From the NCBI RefSeq assembly GCF_938030145.1, contig NZ_CALHGM010000034.1, forward strand, positions 1 through 64,000: 64,000 nt of DNA, given 5' to 3'. Both the position numbers and the translations under genes were made by a program. Positions 1 through 9,621 of this stretch are shown piece after piece. Below the pieces are notes generated by a model that ran no database searches, was not told the DNA's origin, and was given only the letters and a program-made list of their open reading frames with translations. The DNA is from an uncultured Campylobacter sp. (GTDB lineage: Bacteria > Campylobacterota > Campylobacteria > Campylobacterales > Campylobacteraceae). Position 1 is the stretch's first letter. The number at the start of each line of letters is the position of its first letter.

Positions 1-891
1 CAGCTTCACTCTTATGCGATAACGATATTATTAAACGCGCCGTATCCGCCCGCGTGAAATTTTACCGCAAGCGCTACAAGATAATTCATAAAATTCTATG
101 CCGCTTTAAAATTTATCAATACGAAAGAATGTAGGCTCAATTCGCAGAGGAATTTCATAGTCTGCTTTATTTTTAAAGAACTGGCGTAATATTAGGTTCT
201 TTTACCAAAGCCAAAAAAGCTTGTCAAAGCGGCAATACCATCATTATTAGCTTTTGCTAAGGCTGGTGCCTTTTATTTATATCCTGCGCTTTATATTTTA
301 AAAGTAAGCTACGAAATTTCGAAGTAAAAGTGAAATTATATAAGAAAGATCTTGCAAAACTTAAAATTATAAAATTTTAAAACTGCTTGTCTTAGAATTT
401 ATAAGCAAAATTTCGCAAGGTCTAAATTTTTAAAATTTTAAAATTCCGTGCCTTAGAATTTCAAATTTCAACTTACGCTTCTCATTAAGATTTAGGCTAA
501 ATTTAAATTTTAGGCAATTAAATTTTAAAATTCTGCGCCTAAATCTTGCCTGCGAATTTTAAAATTATCCAGCATAGTTTCGATCGTTCGCTTCAAAGAG
601 GCGACCTGTTATAAAAATAAAGCTTACTCTACGCGAAACAAGTCTTGGCACGAGCTTTGCTTCAGCTACACAAAGCCTAAAATTTAAACCTTGACGGTAG
701 GCAAAAATCTAACTGCTTACGATATAGAATTTTAAGCGGTATTCATAGCATTGCAAACCCTACCTTTCTTATAATTTTATAGTTTGGTAAACGGGTTATA
801 CAAACGAACGGTCTATAAGTTTAAGATCTACTTTTTGCAATTTTATACTAATAGAAAATATTTGATATCTCGTTAAGCTACGGGTTTGAGC
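1..891. other. Non-coding stretch, no gene recognised
   Basis: No convincing start-to-stop gene was seen on either strand. The segment is AT-rich and carries many AAATTT-type words, especially from about 300 to 560. A short minus-strand open stretch near 190-270 (reading ALAKANNDGIAAL) has no start codon and may be a gene remnant. A metQ gene, normally next to metI, is not here. Confidence 0.6.
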
Positions 892-1566
892 CTACTTTTT
901 CGTGATTTTATAAAGTAAATTTCCGATGCTTTGGATTATCTGCACGAGCACGATCAGGATCACGACTGTGTATGACATTATATCGGGGCGGAAGCGCTGA
1001 AAGCCGTAGCGGATCGCCACGTCGCCGAGCCCACCACCGCCGACTGTGCCCGCCATCGCCGTAAATCCGATGATGACGATAAGCGTCAGAGTAATCGCGC
1101 CGATGATGCTAGGTAGCGCCTCGATGAACATCACGCGGAAGATAATCTGCGTCTTGCTCGCTCCAAAGCTCTTCGCCGCCTCGATCACGCCGCTATCTAC
1201 CTCCAGCAGCGCGCTTTCGATAAGCCGCGCGATAAAGGGCGCCGAGCCGATAGTAAGCGGCACAATCGCCGCAGTGGTGCCGATGCTCGTGCCGACAAGA
1301 AGCTTCGTAAGCGGAAAGAGCACGATCAACAAAATTATAAACGGGAAGCTTCGCAGCGTGTTTATCACGACATCCAGCACGGCGTAAACGATGCGGTTTT
1401 CGCAAAGTCCGCCGCGGCGCGTAAGGATAAGCACGATCGCAAGCACGAGCCCCAAAATAAACGCCAAAGCCGTGCTTACGAAGGTCATATACAGCGTCTC
1501 CAGCGTCGCGTTTAGCAGCAGCTTCGGAATCACTCCGCTAAAAAAATTTTGTATCCACTCTATCAT
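892..1566 (-). CDS. metI: Methionine-type ABC transporter permease
   Basis: Inner-membrane permease of the MetNIQ family, which imports D/L-methionine. The 224 residues match the usual MetI length. About five hydrophobic segments are visible, and the EAA loop that docks on the ATPase is clear (EAAKSFGASKTQ, from residue 129). The start is supported by AAGGAT upstream of the ATG. Oddly, neither the ATPase gene metN nor the binding-protein gene metQ lies next to it: upstream is about 260 bases of non-coding DNA and then mqnL, and downstream 890 bases are empty. It may work with components encoded elsewhere, or be left from a broken operon. The family call is solid; the substrate is inferred from the family. 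Confidence 0.85.
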   Translation of the reverse strand: MIEWIQNFFSGVIPKLLLNATLETLYMTFVSTALAFILGLVLAIVLILTRRGGLCENRIVYAVLDVVINTLRSFPFIILLIVLFPLTKLLVGTSIGTTAAIVPLTIGSAPFIARLIESALLEVDSGVIEAAKSFGASKTQIIFRVMFIEALPSIIGAITLTLIVIIGFTAMAGTVGGGGLGDVAIRYGFQRFRPDIMSYTVVILIVLVQIIQSIGNLLYKITKK

Positions 1567-1690
1567 CTTTATCCTTTCAATTTGCGTCTGTTTGCGCTAT
1601 ATCGGGCTTTTGCGCCGTTATAAAAATTTTTGAAATTTTAAAATTTCCGCCGCAGTAAATTTTGCGCCTTAAAATTTTAGCCCTCGCATG

Positions 1691-1717
1691 GCGGTAAATT
1701 TTATCAAATTTTACCGC
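1691..1717 (-). terminator. Hairpin downstream of mqnL (first of two)
   Basis: GCGGTAAA at 1691-1698 pairs with TTTACCGC at 1710-1717 around an AT-rich loop. It lies between the mqnL stop and metI, next to a second stronger hairpin, so it probably helps end the metG-mqnL transcript. Confidence 0.4.
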
Positions 1718-1727
1718 TTCGAGCCCG

Positions 1728-1757
1728 TAAATTTAGACGAAATTCCGTCTAAATTTA
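1728..1757 (-). terminator. Perfect 12-bp hairpin downstream of mqnL
   Basis: TAAATTTAGACG at 1728-1739 and its exact reverse complement at 1746-1757 enclose a six-base loop. It sits about 70 bases beyond the mqnL stop and before metI. No long U-tract follows, so efficient termination is inferred, not shown. Confidence 0.5.
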
Positions 1758-1826
1758 ACGCGCGGCCTTAAAATCAAAGCTAAAATTTTAAAATTTCAAA
1801 TCCGCGTGAAATTTCGTTCCACGCCC

Positions 1827-3662
1827 TCAAAAAATTTCAAATTTCTTAAATAGCTCGGGCTCGTCCTGCACGATGCCCCGCCCTATGAGGCTTGCTACGA
1901 CTTCGCGGCTGCAGAGCGTCTCCTGCGGCCACCGGCGCGTATAGCCCTCCCACTCGTGCTTACTCGTAGCGTCGATGCAGATGCGATCGTCCTGCTCCAC
2001 AAACACATCGCGCAGCGCATCGATGCTATTTACGACGCGCCAAACGCTCATATAGAGGTTGCTCGCGTCGTTTATCGCATCGGTAAAAATCAAAATTTTA
2101 AAATTCTTGCTAAATTTCAAAAGCCGCCGCCAGCTCCGCTCCACGAGCTCTTTTTTGTCTATGTTTATCAGCACAAGCGGGTTTTTCGTATCGCAAAAAT
2201 GCTGCTTAAGCGCTAAAATAGCGGGCTCCTCGCTTTGAAATTTCGCTAGTAGCTCCTCATCGCTTAAAATTTGCGGCGCCTGCGAGCTTAGATCAACCGT
2301 CGTATCGATGCCGAGCTTGCCGCCGAAGCAGGAGTTCGGGCTTGCGTGATCGAGCTGATCGCACACACCCTCGCTAAAAACGAGGCTGCGCGCGCCTATG
2401 CGGTTTAGGACGTACTTCGTAAGCGCTTCGTACTCATCTAAGCTCGGCGCGTCCTGCGGCACGAAAACGGCGTGTTTTACGAAGCTCATCTGCCCCACGC
2501 CCCAAAACGCGTGCATGATCTGTTTGGCAGCAGCGGGGTAGCGCACGGCGATCTTAGCCAAAATCAGATTGTGAAATACGCCGTTTTCGGGCATTTTATA
2601 ATCGATCAGATCGGGCGCGCTCGTGCGAAACAGCGGCAAAAAGATCCGCTCGGTCGCGTATCCCATAAATTTATCCTCAAGCGGCGGCTTGCCCACGACG
2701 GTGGCGTGAAATACGGGCGCGCGTTTGTGCGTGATCGCGCTAACCTCCATCACCGGAAATGGCTCTACCGGCGTGTAATATCCGGTGTGATCGCCGAAAG
2801 GCCCCTCCGGCTCGCTTACGGCGGGATCGACAAAGCCCTCGATCACGTAATCAGCGTCCGCGGGAACGTAAATTTCATTCGTAAGCGATTTTACGAGGCG
2901 AGCGGGGCTGCGGCGGATGAAGCCGTAAAGCAGCAGTTCAAAAATCCCCTTCGGCAGCGGCGCCTGACCGCACCAGATATAGAGTGGATCGCCGCCAATC
3001 GCCACGGATACGGGCATCTTGCGCCCCGCTTTGCGGTATTTGTCGAAAAAGCTGGCGCCGTCTTTGTGGATCTGCCAGTGCATCCCCAGGCGGTCGCGCC
3101 CGTAAATTTGTAGGCGATACATGCCGAGATTTTGCGTTTGCGAGTTTAGATCCTTCGTATAGACCTGCCCCATTGTGATGAACGCGCCGCCGTCACCCTC
3201 CCAGGTCTTAAGCACGGGAAGCTCGCCCAAATCTACATCAGCGCCCAGATGCGCGACCTGTTGGCACTCGCCGCGACCGCTAAGGCGCTTTACAAAAATT
3301 TTACGCAGTGAGATTAAGTGCGCTAAAAAATCAAGCTTTTCGCCGAAGTTTTGCGGACGTTTCGGCTTTAGCAGGCTCTCGATCTCAGCGGCAATTTCGT
3401 CAGGTTCGCGGCCGAGGATTAAATTTAACGCCTCGAAGGAGCCAAAAATATTGGTTAGCACAGGCGGCATCTGTTTGCCCTGCGCGTTTCGCACGTTCGT
3501 AAAAAGCAGCGCCTGCGAGCGCTCTCTTTTTACCTCGATGTAGCTTGCGTGCGCTATCTCAAGCTCGGTGCCGATCTGCTCCTTTACCTCGCGCAATAGC
3601 CCGTTTTCGTAAAGCCTCTTTATCCAAAAATTTCCGTCTAAAATTTCATCAAAGCTCTGCAT
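1827..3662 (-). CDS. mqnL: UbiD-family decarboxylase of futalosine menaquinone synthesis
   Basis: UbiD-type prenylated-FMN-dependent decarboxylase, taken here as the enzyme that decarboxylates the prenylated 1,4-dihydroxy-6-naphthoate late in futalosine-pathway menaquinone synthesis. The 611 residues fit the bacterial menaquinone UbiD subfamily, and the hallmark EGPFGDHTGYY sits at residues 286-296. It is the last gene of a compact minus-strand unit after metG, an Ala/Lys-rich gene and a MurF-N-like gene, with a nine-base gap to the latter. The presence of mqnE at 11401-12483 supports the menaquinone role over ubiquinone, since Campylobacter makes menaquinone. A generic UbiD decarboxylase is the alternative. 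Confidence 0.85.
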   Translation of the reverse strand: MQSFDEILDGNFWIKRLYENGLLREVKEQIGTELEIAHASYIEVKRERSQALLFTNVRNAQGKQMPPVLTNIFGSFEALNLILGREPDEIAAEIESLLKPKRPQNFGEKLDFLAHLISLRKIFVKRLSGRGECQQVAHLGADVDLGELPVLKTWEGDGGAFITMGQVYTKDLNSQTQNLGMYRLQIYGRDRLGMHWQIHKDGASFFDKYRKAGRKMPVSVAIGGDPLYIWCGQAPLPKGIFELLLYGFIRRSPARLVKSLTNEIYVPADADYVIEGFVDPAVSEPEGPFGDHTGYYTPVEPFPVMEVSAITHKRAPVFHATVVGKPPLEDKFMGYATERIFLPLFRTSAPDLIDYKMPENGVFHNLILAKIAVRYPAAAKQIMHAFWGVGQMSFVKHAVFVPQDAPSLDEYEALTKYVLNRIGARSLVFSEGVCDQLDHASPNSCFGGKLGIDTTVDLSSQAPQILSDEELLAKFQSEEPAILALKQHFCDTKNPLVLINIDKKELVERSWRRLLKFSKNFKILIFTDAINDASNLYMSVWRVVNSIDALRDVFVEQDDRICIDATSKHEWEGYTRRWPQETLCSREVVASLIGRGIVQDEPELFKKFEIF

Positions 3663-3671
3663 CCGCTGCCT

Positions 3672-4661
3672 TTAAAAAAATAGATTTTTTTCTTGCGGTT
3701 TTTGATTTAGAAGCTGTAAGATCGCGCTCTTTTCCGCAAAAACCAGCGCGTAGTGAAACTCGGGCAGGCTCTTTAGCGCGCTTAGCTTATTGAAGCGAAA
3801 GTCGATCTTAGTGCCGTCCAAGCGATCCTCCCAGCTGGCGCAGACGATAATTTTTTCGCGGAATTTCGCCCGCAAAAAATCCGCCTCACGCGCAAAAAGC
3901 TCAGGATCGCTTTCGGCGATAAAGGCGCGGTAGCTGCCGCCAAGCGAGCTAACGTTAAAAAATCTATCCACAAAAATCGGTTCAAAATGGCCGAATGCGC
4001 TTAAGCTTTGAAATTTAAAGGGTATGTTTTTGCGCGAGAGATACTCGATCACGCCGCATAGCTCGGGCAAAAATAGCTGCGGAAAGATTAAGTTTGAGTA
4101 ATAAAGCCCGCCGAAAACGAAGCTGCTGTAAAATATCGAGCCGCCGTAAAGCAGCCTAAAATCATAGCTCGCGGGGATAGTGACGGGCGAGATACCGAGG
4201 CTTTGCAAAAGATCGCCGTCGGTGGTGAAGTAGGTATTTTTCTCTTTGGCGTTCAGCAGGCTGATGAAAAGCTCGCCCTTGATGCGCGGCGCAAACATCA
4301 AATTTTTCGGCACGCTCGTGTAGCGCAGGATCTCGCTTTGCACCTCGTTTATCAGCACGAAGCCGTGCCGCCACGTCTCGCCCAGAAATTTTATCAGTCG
4401 TACGAGCGCCGAGCATAAATTTTCGACCTTGATAAAGGCGATCTCGTCATTAAGCGGCTTGAAATTGTTATCGAAAATGATCGCGTACGCGCCGTTATCG
4501 ATCGCGGTGCGCACGTCGCGCTCGTTTGCGCCGAGTGCGATGAAAGCTCCCTTTTTCGCGACCTTTGCAGGCTCAATCGCAAAGCTCTCGACAGCGGAGA
4601 TCGCAGGATTATTTAGCATCGTTCCGTTTACGATACGGGTTAAATTTAATAAATTTACCAT
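3672..4661 (-). CDS. Unrecognised protein with MurF N-terminal-like segment
   Basis: I do not recognise this 329-residue protein with certainty. Residues about 20-75 (SFAIEPAKVAKKGAFIALGA followed by a GAYAIIF stretch) resemble the UDP-substrate-binding N-terminal domain of Mur ligases such as MurF. No GxxGK[ST] ATP-binding motif is present, so it is not a working ligase. The rest is mixed alpha/beta with Phe- and Tyr-rich stretches, without a signal peptide. Its ATG overlaps the stop of the upstream Ala/Lys-rich gene as TAATG, which implies translational coupling, and it is nine bases from mqnL. A role in cell-wall precursor binding is a guess. Confidence 0.6.
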   Translation of the reverse strand: MVNLLNLTRIVNGTMLNNPAISAVESFAIEPAKVAKKGAFIALGANERDVRTAIDNGAYAIIFDNNFKPLNDEIAFIKVENLCSALVRLIKFLGETWRHGFVLINEVQSEILRYTSVPKNLMFAPRIKGELFISLLNAKEKNTYFTTDGDLLQSLGISPVTIPASYDFRLLYGGSIFYSSFVFGGLYYSNLIFPQLFLPELCGVIEYLSRKNIPFKFQSLSAFGHFEPIFVDRFFNVSSLGGSYRAFIAESDPELFAREADFLRAKFREKIIVCASWEDRLDGTKIDFRFNKLSALKSLPEFHYALVFAEKSAILQLLNQKPQEKNLFF

Positions 4662-5509
4662 TACGACTTCCCTGCGGCGGAGCTTTTAAAGGGCGCGCTC
4701 TTTGCAGCGCGGTGCAGCTGCTTTGCGGTAGATGCAGAGGTTGCGCCGGATGCAGCGGCTTCTTTTGCGGCGATTGCGGCAGGTGCAGCAGTATTTTTTG
4801 CGATGCGGCGAGATTTTGCGTTCTGAGAGGTGCTTTTAGCCGCTGCCGATTTTGCGCCAGCTGCAGAAATTTTATTTTGCGCGGTGCTTTTTACGGATGC
4901 CGATTTTGCGACAGATGGCGATTTTGCCGTGGATGTAGAGACTAGACCTACTGCGATATTTTTGGCGGTCGATGCGGTTTTTGCGACAGGTGTAGGTTTT
5001 TTAGCAAGCGGAGATTTTTTTGCGGGCACGCTTTTTATCGCTGCGTTTTTTTTAGCAGAGGCACTTTTGGAAAGCGAGGCGTCTTTTTTAACATTCGCGC
5101 TAGAAACGTTTGCCGTGCGCTTTCTACGCGGCGTGACGCTTGCTTTAGAGCTCTCGCCATCCGCACTCGCATATTTTTTCGTGCGCTCGTCCGTAAATTT
5201 ATCGGTGCGTGAAAGTGAGCGCACGACCGCGCACGCACCGAGCTTTGCGCATTTTAAAGCGGCGAACTTCGACAGCTCGCAAACGCCTAGCGTTAAAATT
5301 TTACGCGCTGCAAATTTTAAAGCAGCCCCTGCGCCGAGCTTTAGCGCCAAAGGCGTGGCGCATACAAGCCCGCCCGCGCCGATCTTTGCGGTGAGGGAGG
5401 AGCTGCGGTAAAACTTTAAAATTTTATCCGAAGCGCTGCTTTTTTGCGCACAGAGTCCAGCCGCGCCGTAGATAGCGAGCTTCGAAGCCTTGCGCGCTAA
5501 AGCCTTCAT
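4661..5509 (-). CDS. Ala/Lys/Ser-rich low-complexity protein, histone H1-like tail
   Basis: 282 residues with no recognised enzyme domain. The first 100 or so are Ala/Leu/Lys-rich with weakly amphipathic helices and several cysteines. From about residue 120 onward the protein is a long Lys-Ala-Ser-Pro tail with irregular AKS, AKK and TAK units, like histone H1 or AlgP-type DNA-binding tails. It starts two bases after metG ends and its stop overlaps the next start (TAATG), so it lies in a real translated operon and is not a chance open frame. Nucleic-acid binding is inferred from composition only. Such tails often vary in length between strains. Confidence 0.6.
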   Translation of the reverse strand: MKALARKASKLAIYGAAGLCAQKSSASDKILKFYRSSSLTAKIGAGGLVCATPLALKLGAGAALKFAARKILTLGVCELSKFAALKCAKLGACAVVRSLSRTDKFTDERTKKYASADGESSKASVTPRRKRTANVSSANVKKDASLSKSASAKKNAAIKSVPAKKSPLAKKPTPVAKTASTAKNIAVGLVSTSTAKSPSVAKSASVKSTAQNKISAAGAKSAAAKSTSQNAKSRRIAKNTAAPAAIAAKEAAASGATSASTAKQLHRAAKSAPFKSSAAGKS

Positions 5510-5511
5510 TG

Positions 5512-7509
5512 CTAACCTACGATCGCGCCGTTTTTTACGGGCGCGAGGGTGCTAAGCAGCGTAAGGCTGCCGTCCTCGGCGCTTAAAATCATGCCCTCGC
5601 TCGTGTGTTTAAAAATTTTAGCGGGTTTTAAATTTGCCAGCACGCAGATCTGCTTGCCGATAAGCGCGGCGGGATCGTAAAATTTCGCGATACCGCTGAT
5701 GATTTGACGCGGCTTCTCCTCGCCCAAATCGATCATAAATCGCAACAACTTCTCGCTGCCCTCAATGTTTTCGCACTCCAAAACCGTGCCGACTTTTATA
5801 ACGCATTTTTTAAAATCGTCGATTTTAATCTGCGCTTCAGATGCTGCGCCTTGGGCTTCTTGCGCCGTAGCGCCCGAGCCGGAAGCATTTGCGTTTAAGC
5901 TTGGCGCGCCTTTTGCCGCGGCATCCGTACCGGAACCGCTTGTAGAATTTACAGCGCCGTCCAGTCTATCGTAGTCCGCCTTCGGCATCAGCTCGTGATC
6001 GATCTTGGTAAAAAGCGGCTCGCACGGCTTAGCCTTAAAATCTAAAATTTCGCCGCGAATCACTAGCTTTTCATAAAGCAACGTGGATATTTCAAAGCCG
6101 AGCGTGTCTGCGATACGTGCCGCCGTCTTCGGCATTGCAGGGCTTAGCAGCACGGCGACTTTAACCAAAATATTTGCGACCAATGCGACGAGAGCCAACG
6201 CCTTAGCCTGCTCGCCGTTTTTCATCAAATTCCACGGCTCGTATTTCGCGATCGAAGCGTTTGCAAGAGCAAGCGCTCTCCAAAGCTCCTCTAAGTATCT
6301 ATTGGTAGCGACCTCCTCAAGCGCGTTAAGTGCGGCACTCAGATAGGAGTTCGCTTCCTCGATCTCGGCGGTGAAAAATTTCATCATGTCTTTAGAATTT
6401 ATGACGTAGTCCGAGTATTTTGCGCTCATGCCGACGATACGGCTAAGTAGATTTCCAAGCTCGTTAGCAAGCTCGGAATTTACGCGGTTTATGATCGCTT
6501 TTTGCGAAAAATCGCCGTCTTGACCGAACGGTACCTCGCGCAGCAAAAAATACCTAAACTGCTCCAGCCCGTAGGCGTTTGCGACCTCGCGCGGATCCAC
6601 GACGTTGCCAAGGCTCTTACTCATCTTTTTGCCGTCTCGCGTCCACCAGCCGTGAGCTGCGATGCTGCGCGGCATATTTAGTCCCAGGCTCATCAAAAAC
6701 GCAGGCCAATAAACGGCGTGAAAGCGCAAAATGTCCTTACCCACGATATGCAGCGCGTCGCTCCAATACTCCATCCGCTCGCCGCCCGCGCAAAATCCAA
6801 GCGAACTAAGGTAATCCATCAGCGCGTCCAGCCAGACGTAAATCACGTGCTTCGGATCGTTCAGTTCGGGCGGAATTTTAACGCCCCAATCAAAACCCGT
6901 TCGCGTGATCGAAAGATCCTTCAGTCCGCTTTTTACGAAGCTTATTACCTCGTTTTTTTTGCCTAGGGGCAGGATGCACTTTTCGTCCTCATACCATTTT
7001 AAAAGTCTGTCTGCATAGGCGCTAAGTCTGAAAAAATAGCTCTCCTCTTTTAAAATTTTAGTCTTTTTGCCGCAGTCAGGGCAATACTCGCCGTCGATTA
7101 GCTGAGCGGAAGGGAAAAAACTCTCGCAGCTTACGCAGTAGTTGCCCTCGTATTCGCCCTTATAAATGTCGCCCTTTTCATACATCTTGCGAAATACGTT
7201 TTGCACCGCCGCCTCGTGCGCGGCATCGGTAGTGCGCGAAAACATATCATAGCTGATGTCAAACTCGTCCCACAGGTCTTTAAATTTAGCGCTTACGCCG
7301 TCTGCGTACTGCTTTGGGCTCTGAGCGTGCTTGGCTGCGGCCTCCTCGATCTTTTGGCCGTGCTCGTCGGTGCCCGTTTTAAAAAATACTTCGTGCCCTT
7401 GCAGGCGGTAAAATCTAGCCATCGTATCGGCGATGATCGTCGTGTATGCGTGACCGATGTGCGGGACATCGTTTACGTAATAAATCGGCGTCATTATGTA
7501 TTTTTTCAT
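5512..7509 (-). CDS. metG: Methionyl-tRNA synthetase
   Basis: Charges tRNA-Met with methionine in the cytoplasm. Class I signatures are intact: HIGH at residues 17-20 and KMSKS at 295-299. A zinc knuckle has cysteines at 125, 128, 143 and 146. After the anticodon-binding region a linker rich in Ala, Ser and Gly (about 525-560) leads to a C-terminal EMAP/Trbp111-like tRNA-binding domain starting near KIDDFKKCVIKVGTVL, a fusion common in bacterial MetG of this length (665 residues). AAGGAGAA lies just before the ATG. It heads the unit running to mqnL. Confidence 0.97.
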   Translation of the reverse strand: MKKYIMTPIYYVNDVPHIGHAYTTIIADTMARFYRLQGHEVFFKTGTDEHGQKIEEAAAKHAQSPKQYADGVSAKFKDLWDEFDISYDMFSRTTDAAHEAAVQNVFRKMYEKGDIYKGEYEGNYCVSCESFFPSAQLIDGEYCPDCGKKTKILKEESYFFRLSAYADRLLKWYEDEKCILPLGKKNEVISFVKSGLKDLSITRTGFDWGVKIPPELNDPKHVIYVWLDALMDYLSSLGFCAGGERMEYWSDALHIVGKDILRFHAVYWPAFLMSLGLNMPRSIAAHGWWTRDGKKMSKSLGNVVDPREVANAYGLEQFRYFLLREVPFGQDGDFSQKAIINRVNSELANELGNLLSRIVGMSAKYSDYVINSKDMMKFFTAEIEEANSYLSAALNALEEVATNRYLEELWRALALANASIAKYEPWNLMKNGEQAKALALVALVANILVKVAVLLSPAMPKTAARIADTLGFEISTLLYEKLVIRGEILDFKAKPCEPLFTKIDHELMPKADYDRLDGAVNSTSGSGTDAAAKGAPSLNANASGSGATAQEAQGAASEAQIKIDDFKKCVIKVGTVLECENIEGSEKLLRFMIDLGEEKPRQIISGIAKFYDPAALIGKQICVLANLKPAKIFKHTSEGMILSAEDGSLTLLSTLAPVKNGAIVG

Positions 7510-7554
7510 TATTCTCCTTGCGCTTGCTTAAATTCGACTAAAATTTAATTGGTC

Positions 7555-8256
7555 CTATTGCGCGGCTGTACCGGTATTAGAATTTAGCGTGTATCTTACG
7601 TATCCGGTCTCAGGCTCGATAGTAATACTAGCGGTCTCTCTCGCATCATTGGTAAGCGTGATGACGCATGGATTTTGACCTACAAAAAGCCTATCATAAG
7701 GCACTGTAGAGTCTGCTACTTGTCCCATAGGACGTCCATATGAGTCAAAGACTATAGTTTGATTAGTAGGGGCTCCGCAATTAGTAAATGTGATATTTCT
7801 AATATCGTAAGTTTTTGTAAGATTTAGCTTCTTATTAATCCTCTCGGCATTTCTATTCATCGCCTGATTTTGAAAGCCGGCACTTAAAATTTTATTTGGA
7901 TTTTGTGGATCCGTAGCAAAATCGACTCTTGACAGATCAGACAGATCGACACTACCGTTAGGATTGCCGCTCATAGTGCTATCATAATACACCGTATAAG
8001 TCCAACCTTCGGCACTACCTTTGGCGGTAGTATAACTAAATTGAATTCTCCAAAGCTTTTTAAACCAATCCGGGTCATTAGGATCGAATTTGTTATCATT
8101 CATAGCCAGCTGCTGAGTATAGCGAATATGAGCAGCTACTTGATCTGCCGCCTCCACAAGGCTATTTCGATTGATTTGAGGCACCGCCACCGCCGCTAGA
8201 ATTCCAACCACCACGATGATGAAAATCAGCTCTATCATAGTAAATGCTTTTTTCAT
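7555..8256 (-). CDS. Type II secretion/competence-type pseudopilin
   Basis: The N-terminus is a classic prepilin signal: two lysines, then AFTMIELIFIIVVVGILAAV, with the conserved Glu five residues after the likely cleavage point (here after Ala, not the usual Gly). The 233-residue body is rich in Tyr, Asn and Thr, as in pseudopilin globular domains. In Campylobacter such proteins belong to the Cts type II secretion-like machinery for natural transformation, and this gene stands apart from other such genes. Function as a DNA-uptake pseudopilin is inference from the family. AAGG precedes the start. Confidence 0.8.
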   Translation of the reverse strand: MKKAFTMIELIFIIVVVGILAAVAVPQINRNSLVEAADQVAAHIRYTQQLAMNDNKFDPNDPDWFKKLWRIQFSYTTAKGSAEGWTYTVYYDSTMSGNPNGSVDLSDLSRVDFATDPQNPNKILSAGFQNQAMNRNAERINKKLNLTKTYDIRNITFTNCGAPTNQTIVFDSYGRPMGQVADSTVPYDRLFVGQNPCVITLTNDARETASITIEPETGYVRYTLNSNTGTAAQ

Positions 8257-8283
8257 AATTTTTACCTTTCATAAAAATTTTGT

Positions 8284-9525
8284 TTATATTTTAACATAAA
8301 ATTTCGCAATTCGCACGCCTCGCTTGTAAATATCTATATTTTGTATCGAATTTTTATGATCCGATACATATTCTGGCTCATCCGCATAGATAAAAGCGCT
8401 GTCCCCACCAGGCAGTCCGTAAAATTTCAGGCGCAGGCAGAGCCTCTCGTCTTCGCAGCTTACGCTTTTTACTCCACGATTTTTTAGCTCACTTGCCAGC
8501 TGCCTAGCTACGTCAAATTTATAGATGAAATGCCGCTGCGGTTTATTTGCGAACATCGCCTCATACATCACATCGCTAAAAATCACTGCAAAATAACTCA
8601 CCGCTAAGCTTACCAGCGTCACACCCACGGCGATCTTGTGAAAGGTGCGAAATTTAGGCAATCTAACGCGGTATGAATTAAATAAAACCCGAATGATCAA
8701 AGGCGTAGCGATAACGCAATACGGCAGCATCATCTCAAGCGCCACGCGCTGTCTTAGCGAAAAAAGCATCGTCAGACAAAGCGCGCTCGTGGCGATGAAC
8801 CACAGCAGGCTCTTTTCCTCTTTGATCCAAATTCTATAGATCGTGTAGATGAAAAATAAAAATACAAGAGGCGAAAATGCGCCCGCAAAAACGCCCACGG
8901 TATCTAAAAAATACCCCTTCGGCTTGCCCTCAGAGCTTACGTCGTAAAAGATCACGCTGAAGCTAAATAGCGCTATGCAAAGCAGCAAAAGCTCCTTTTT
9001 GCGCCTATAAAGCGCCCAAATTCCAAAGCCGACGTAGAGCATAAAAAACGCGCGGTCGATCAAGGCGCAAACGGACAGAAGCACGAAAAGCGCGATATTG
9101 TATTCGCTCTTTGCAAAATAGATCGCCAGCAGCGTGAAGAAAACGATGATGCCAGCGGGATTTAGCAAGATCGCGCTACTCATCGATGCAGGAAGCGCCA
9201 TAAATAGAGCCGTAGCGACCACTCTGTCGAAGCGGCGCTTTAGAATAAATTTTGAAATTTTATAGATCATCGCGGCGTTTGCGAAGTGGATCAAAATAAA
9301 CGGTATGCGCAGGGCGTAGTCGTTGCGCCCGAAAATTTCGCAGCTTAAATTTGCGATTAGCGAAACGAGGGATTTTTTCTCATAAAAAATTTCGGCTTCG
9401 TAGTAGCTGATGCTTAAATTTGAGATCGCATAAAGCAAAAATATGCCCTGAAACAGGCATATTATGGAGATCACGAAAATTTCGTTTTGATAAAGCTTCT
9501 TCACTCTCATCCTTGCTGCGGGCAC
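8284..9525 (-). CDS. GT39-like polytopic membrane glycosyltransferase
   Basis: 413 residues with about ten hydrophobic segments. The N-terminal region, with a tyrosine-glutamate stretch (SYYEAEIFYEKKSL) followed by FGRNDYALRIPF, matches the architecture of dolichyl-phosphate-mannose or ArnT-type GT39 enzymes, which move a sugar from a lipid carrier on the outer face of the inner membrane. The acceptor cannot be told from sequence. The annotated start is GTG (9525); an ATG five codons in (9510) is possible but AAGG lies too close to it. It lies 27 bases downstream of the pseudopilin start region and may not be functionally linked. Confidence 0.65.
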   Translation of the reverse strand: MPAARMRVKKLYQNEIFVISIICLFQGIFLLYAISNLSISYYEAEIFYEKKSLVSLIANLSCEIFGRNDYALRIPFILIHFANAAMIYKISKFILKRRFDRVVATALFMALPASMSSAILLNPAGIIVFFTLLAIYFAKSEYNIALFVLLSVCALIDRAFFMLYVGFGIWALYRRKKELLLLCIALFSFSVIFYDVSSEGKPKGYFLDTVGVFAGAFSPLVFLFFIYTIYRIWIKEEKSLLWFIATSALCLTMLFSLRQRVALEMMLPYCVIATPLIIRVLFNSYRVRLPKFRTFHKIAVGVTLVSLAVSYFAVIFSDVMYEAMFANKPQRHFIYKFDVARQLASELKNRGVKSVSCEDERLCLRLKFYGLPGGDSAFIYADEPEYVSDHKNSIQNIDIYKRGVRIAKFYVKI

Positions 9526-9621
9526 TTTAGATTTACGGCTAAATTCTATGGCCGAAATTTTATAAAATTTAAGCCGCCGAATCCTTTAAAATTTAGCCGC
9601 TAAATTTAACCGCACGCCGCT

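Noticed and set aside
190..270. Short minus-strand open stretch (ALAKANNDGIAAL)
   Set aside because: It has no start codon and an in-frame stop just upstream; too short to call a gene or assign a pseudogene.
2472..3113. Long plus-strand open frame opposite mqnL
   Set aside because: It lies wholly inside the recognised UbiD gene on the other strand; the mqnL family motif is clear and the opposite frame has no recognisable domain.
4830..5411. Plus-strand open frame opposite the Ala/Lys-rich gene
   Set aside because: The low-complexity Ala/Phe/Asp reading mirrors the codon bias of the opposite gene, and the minus-strand gene is coupled by TAATG to its neighbour.
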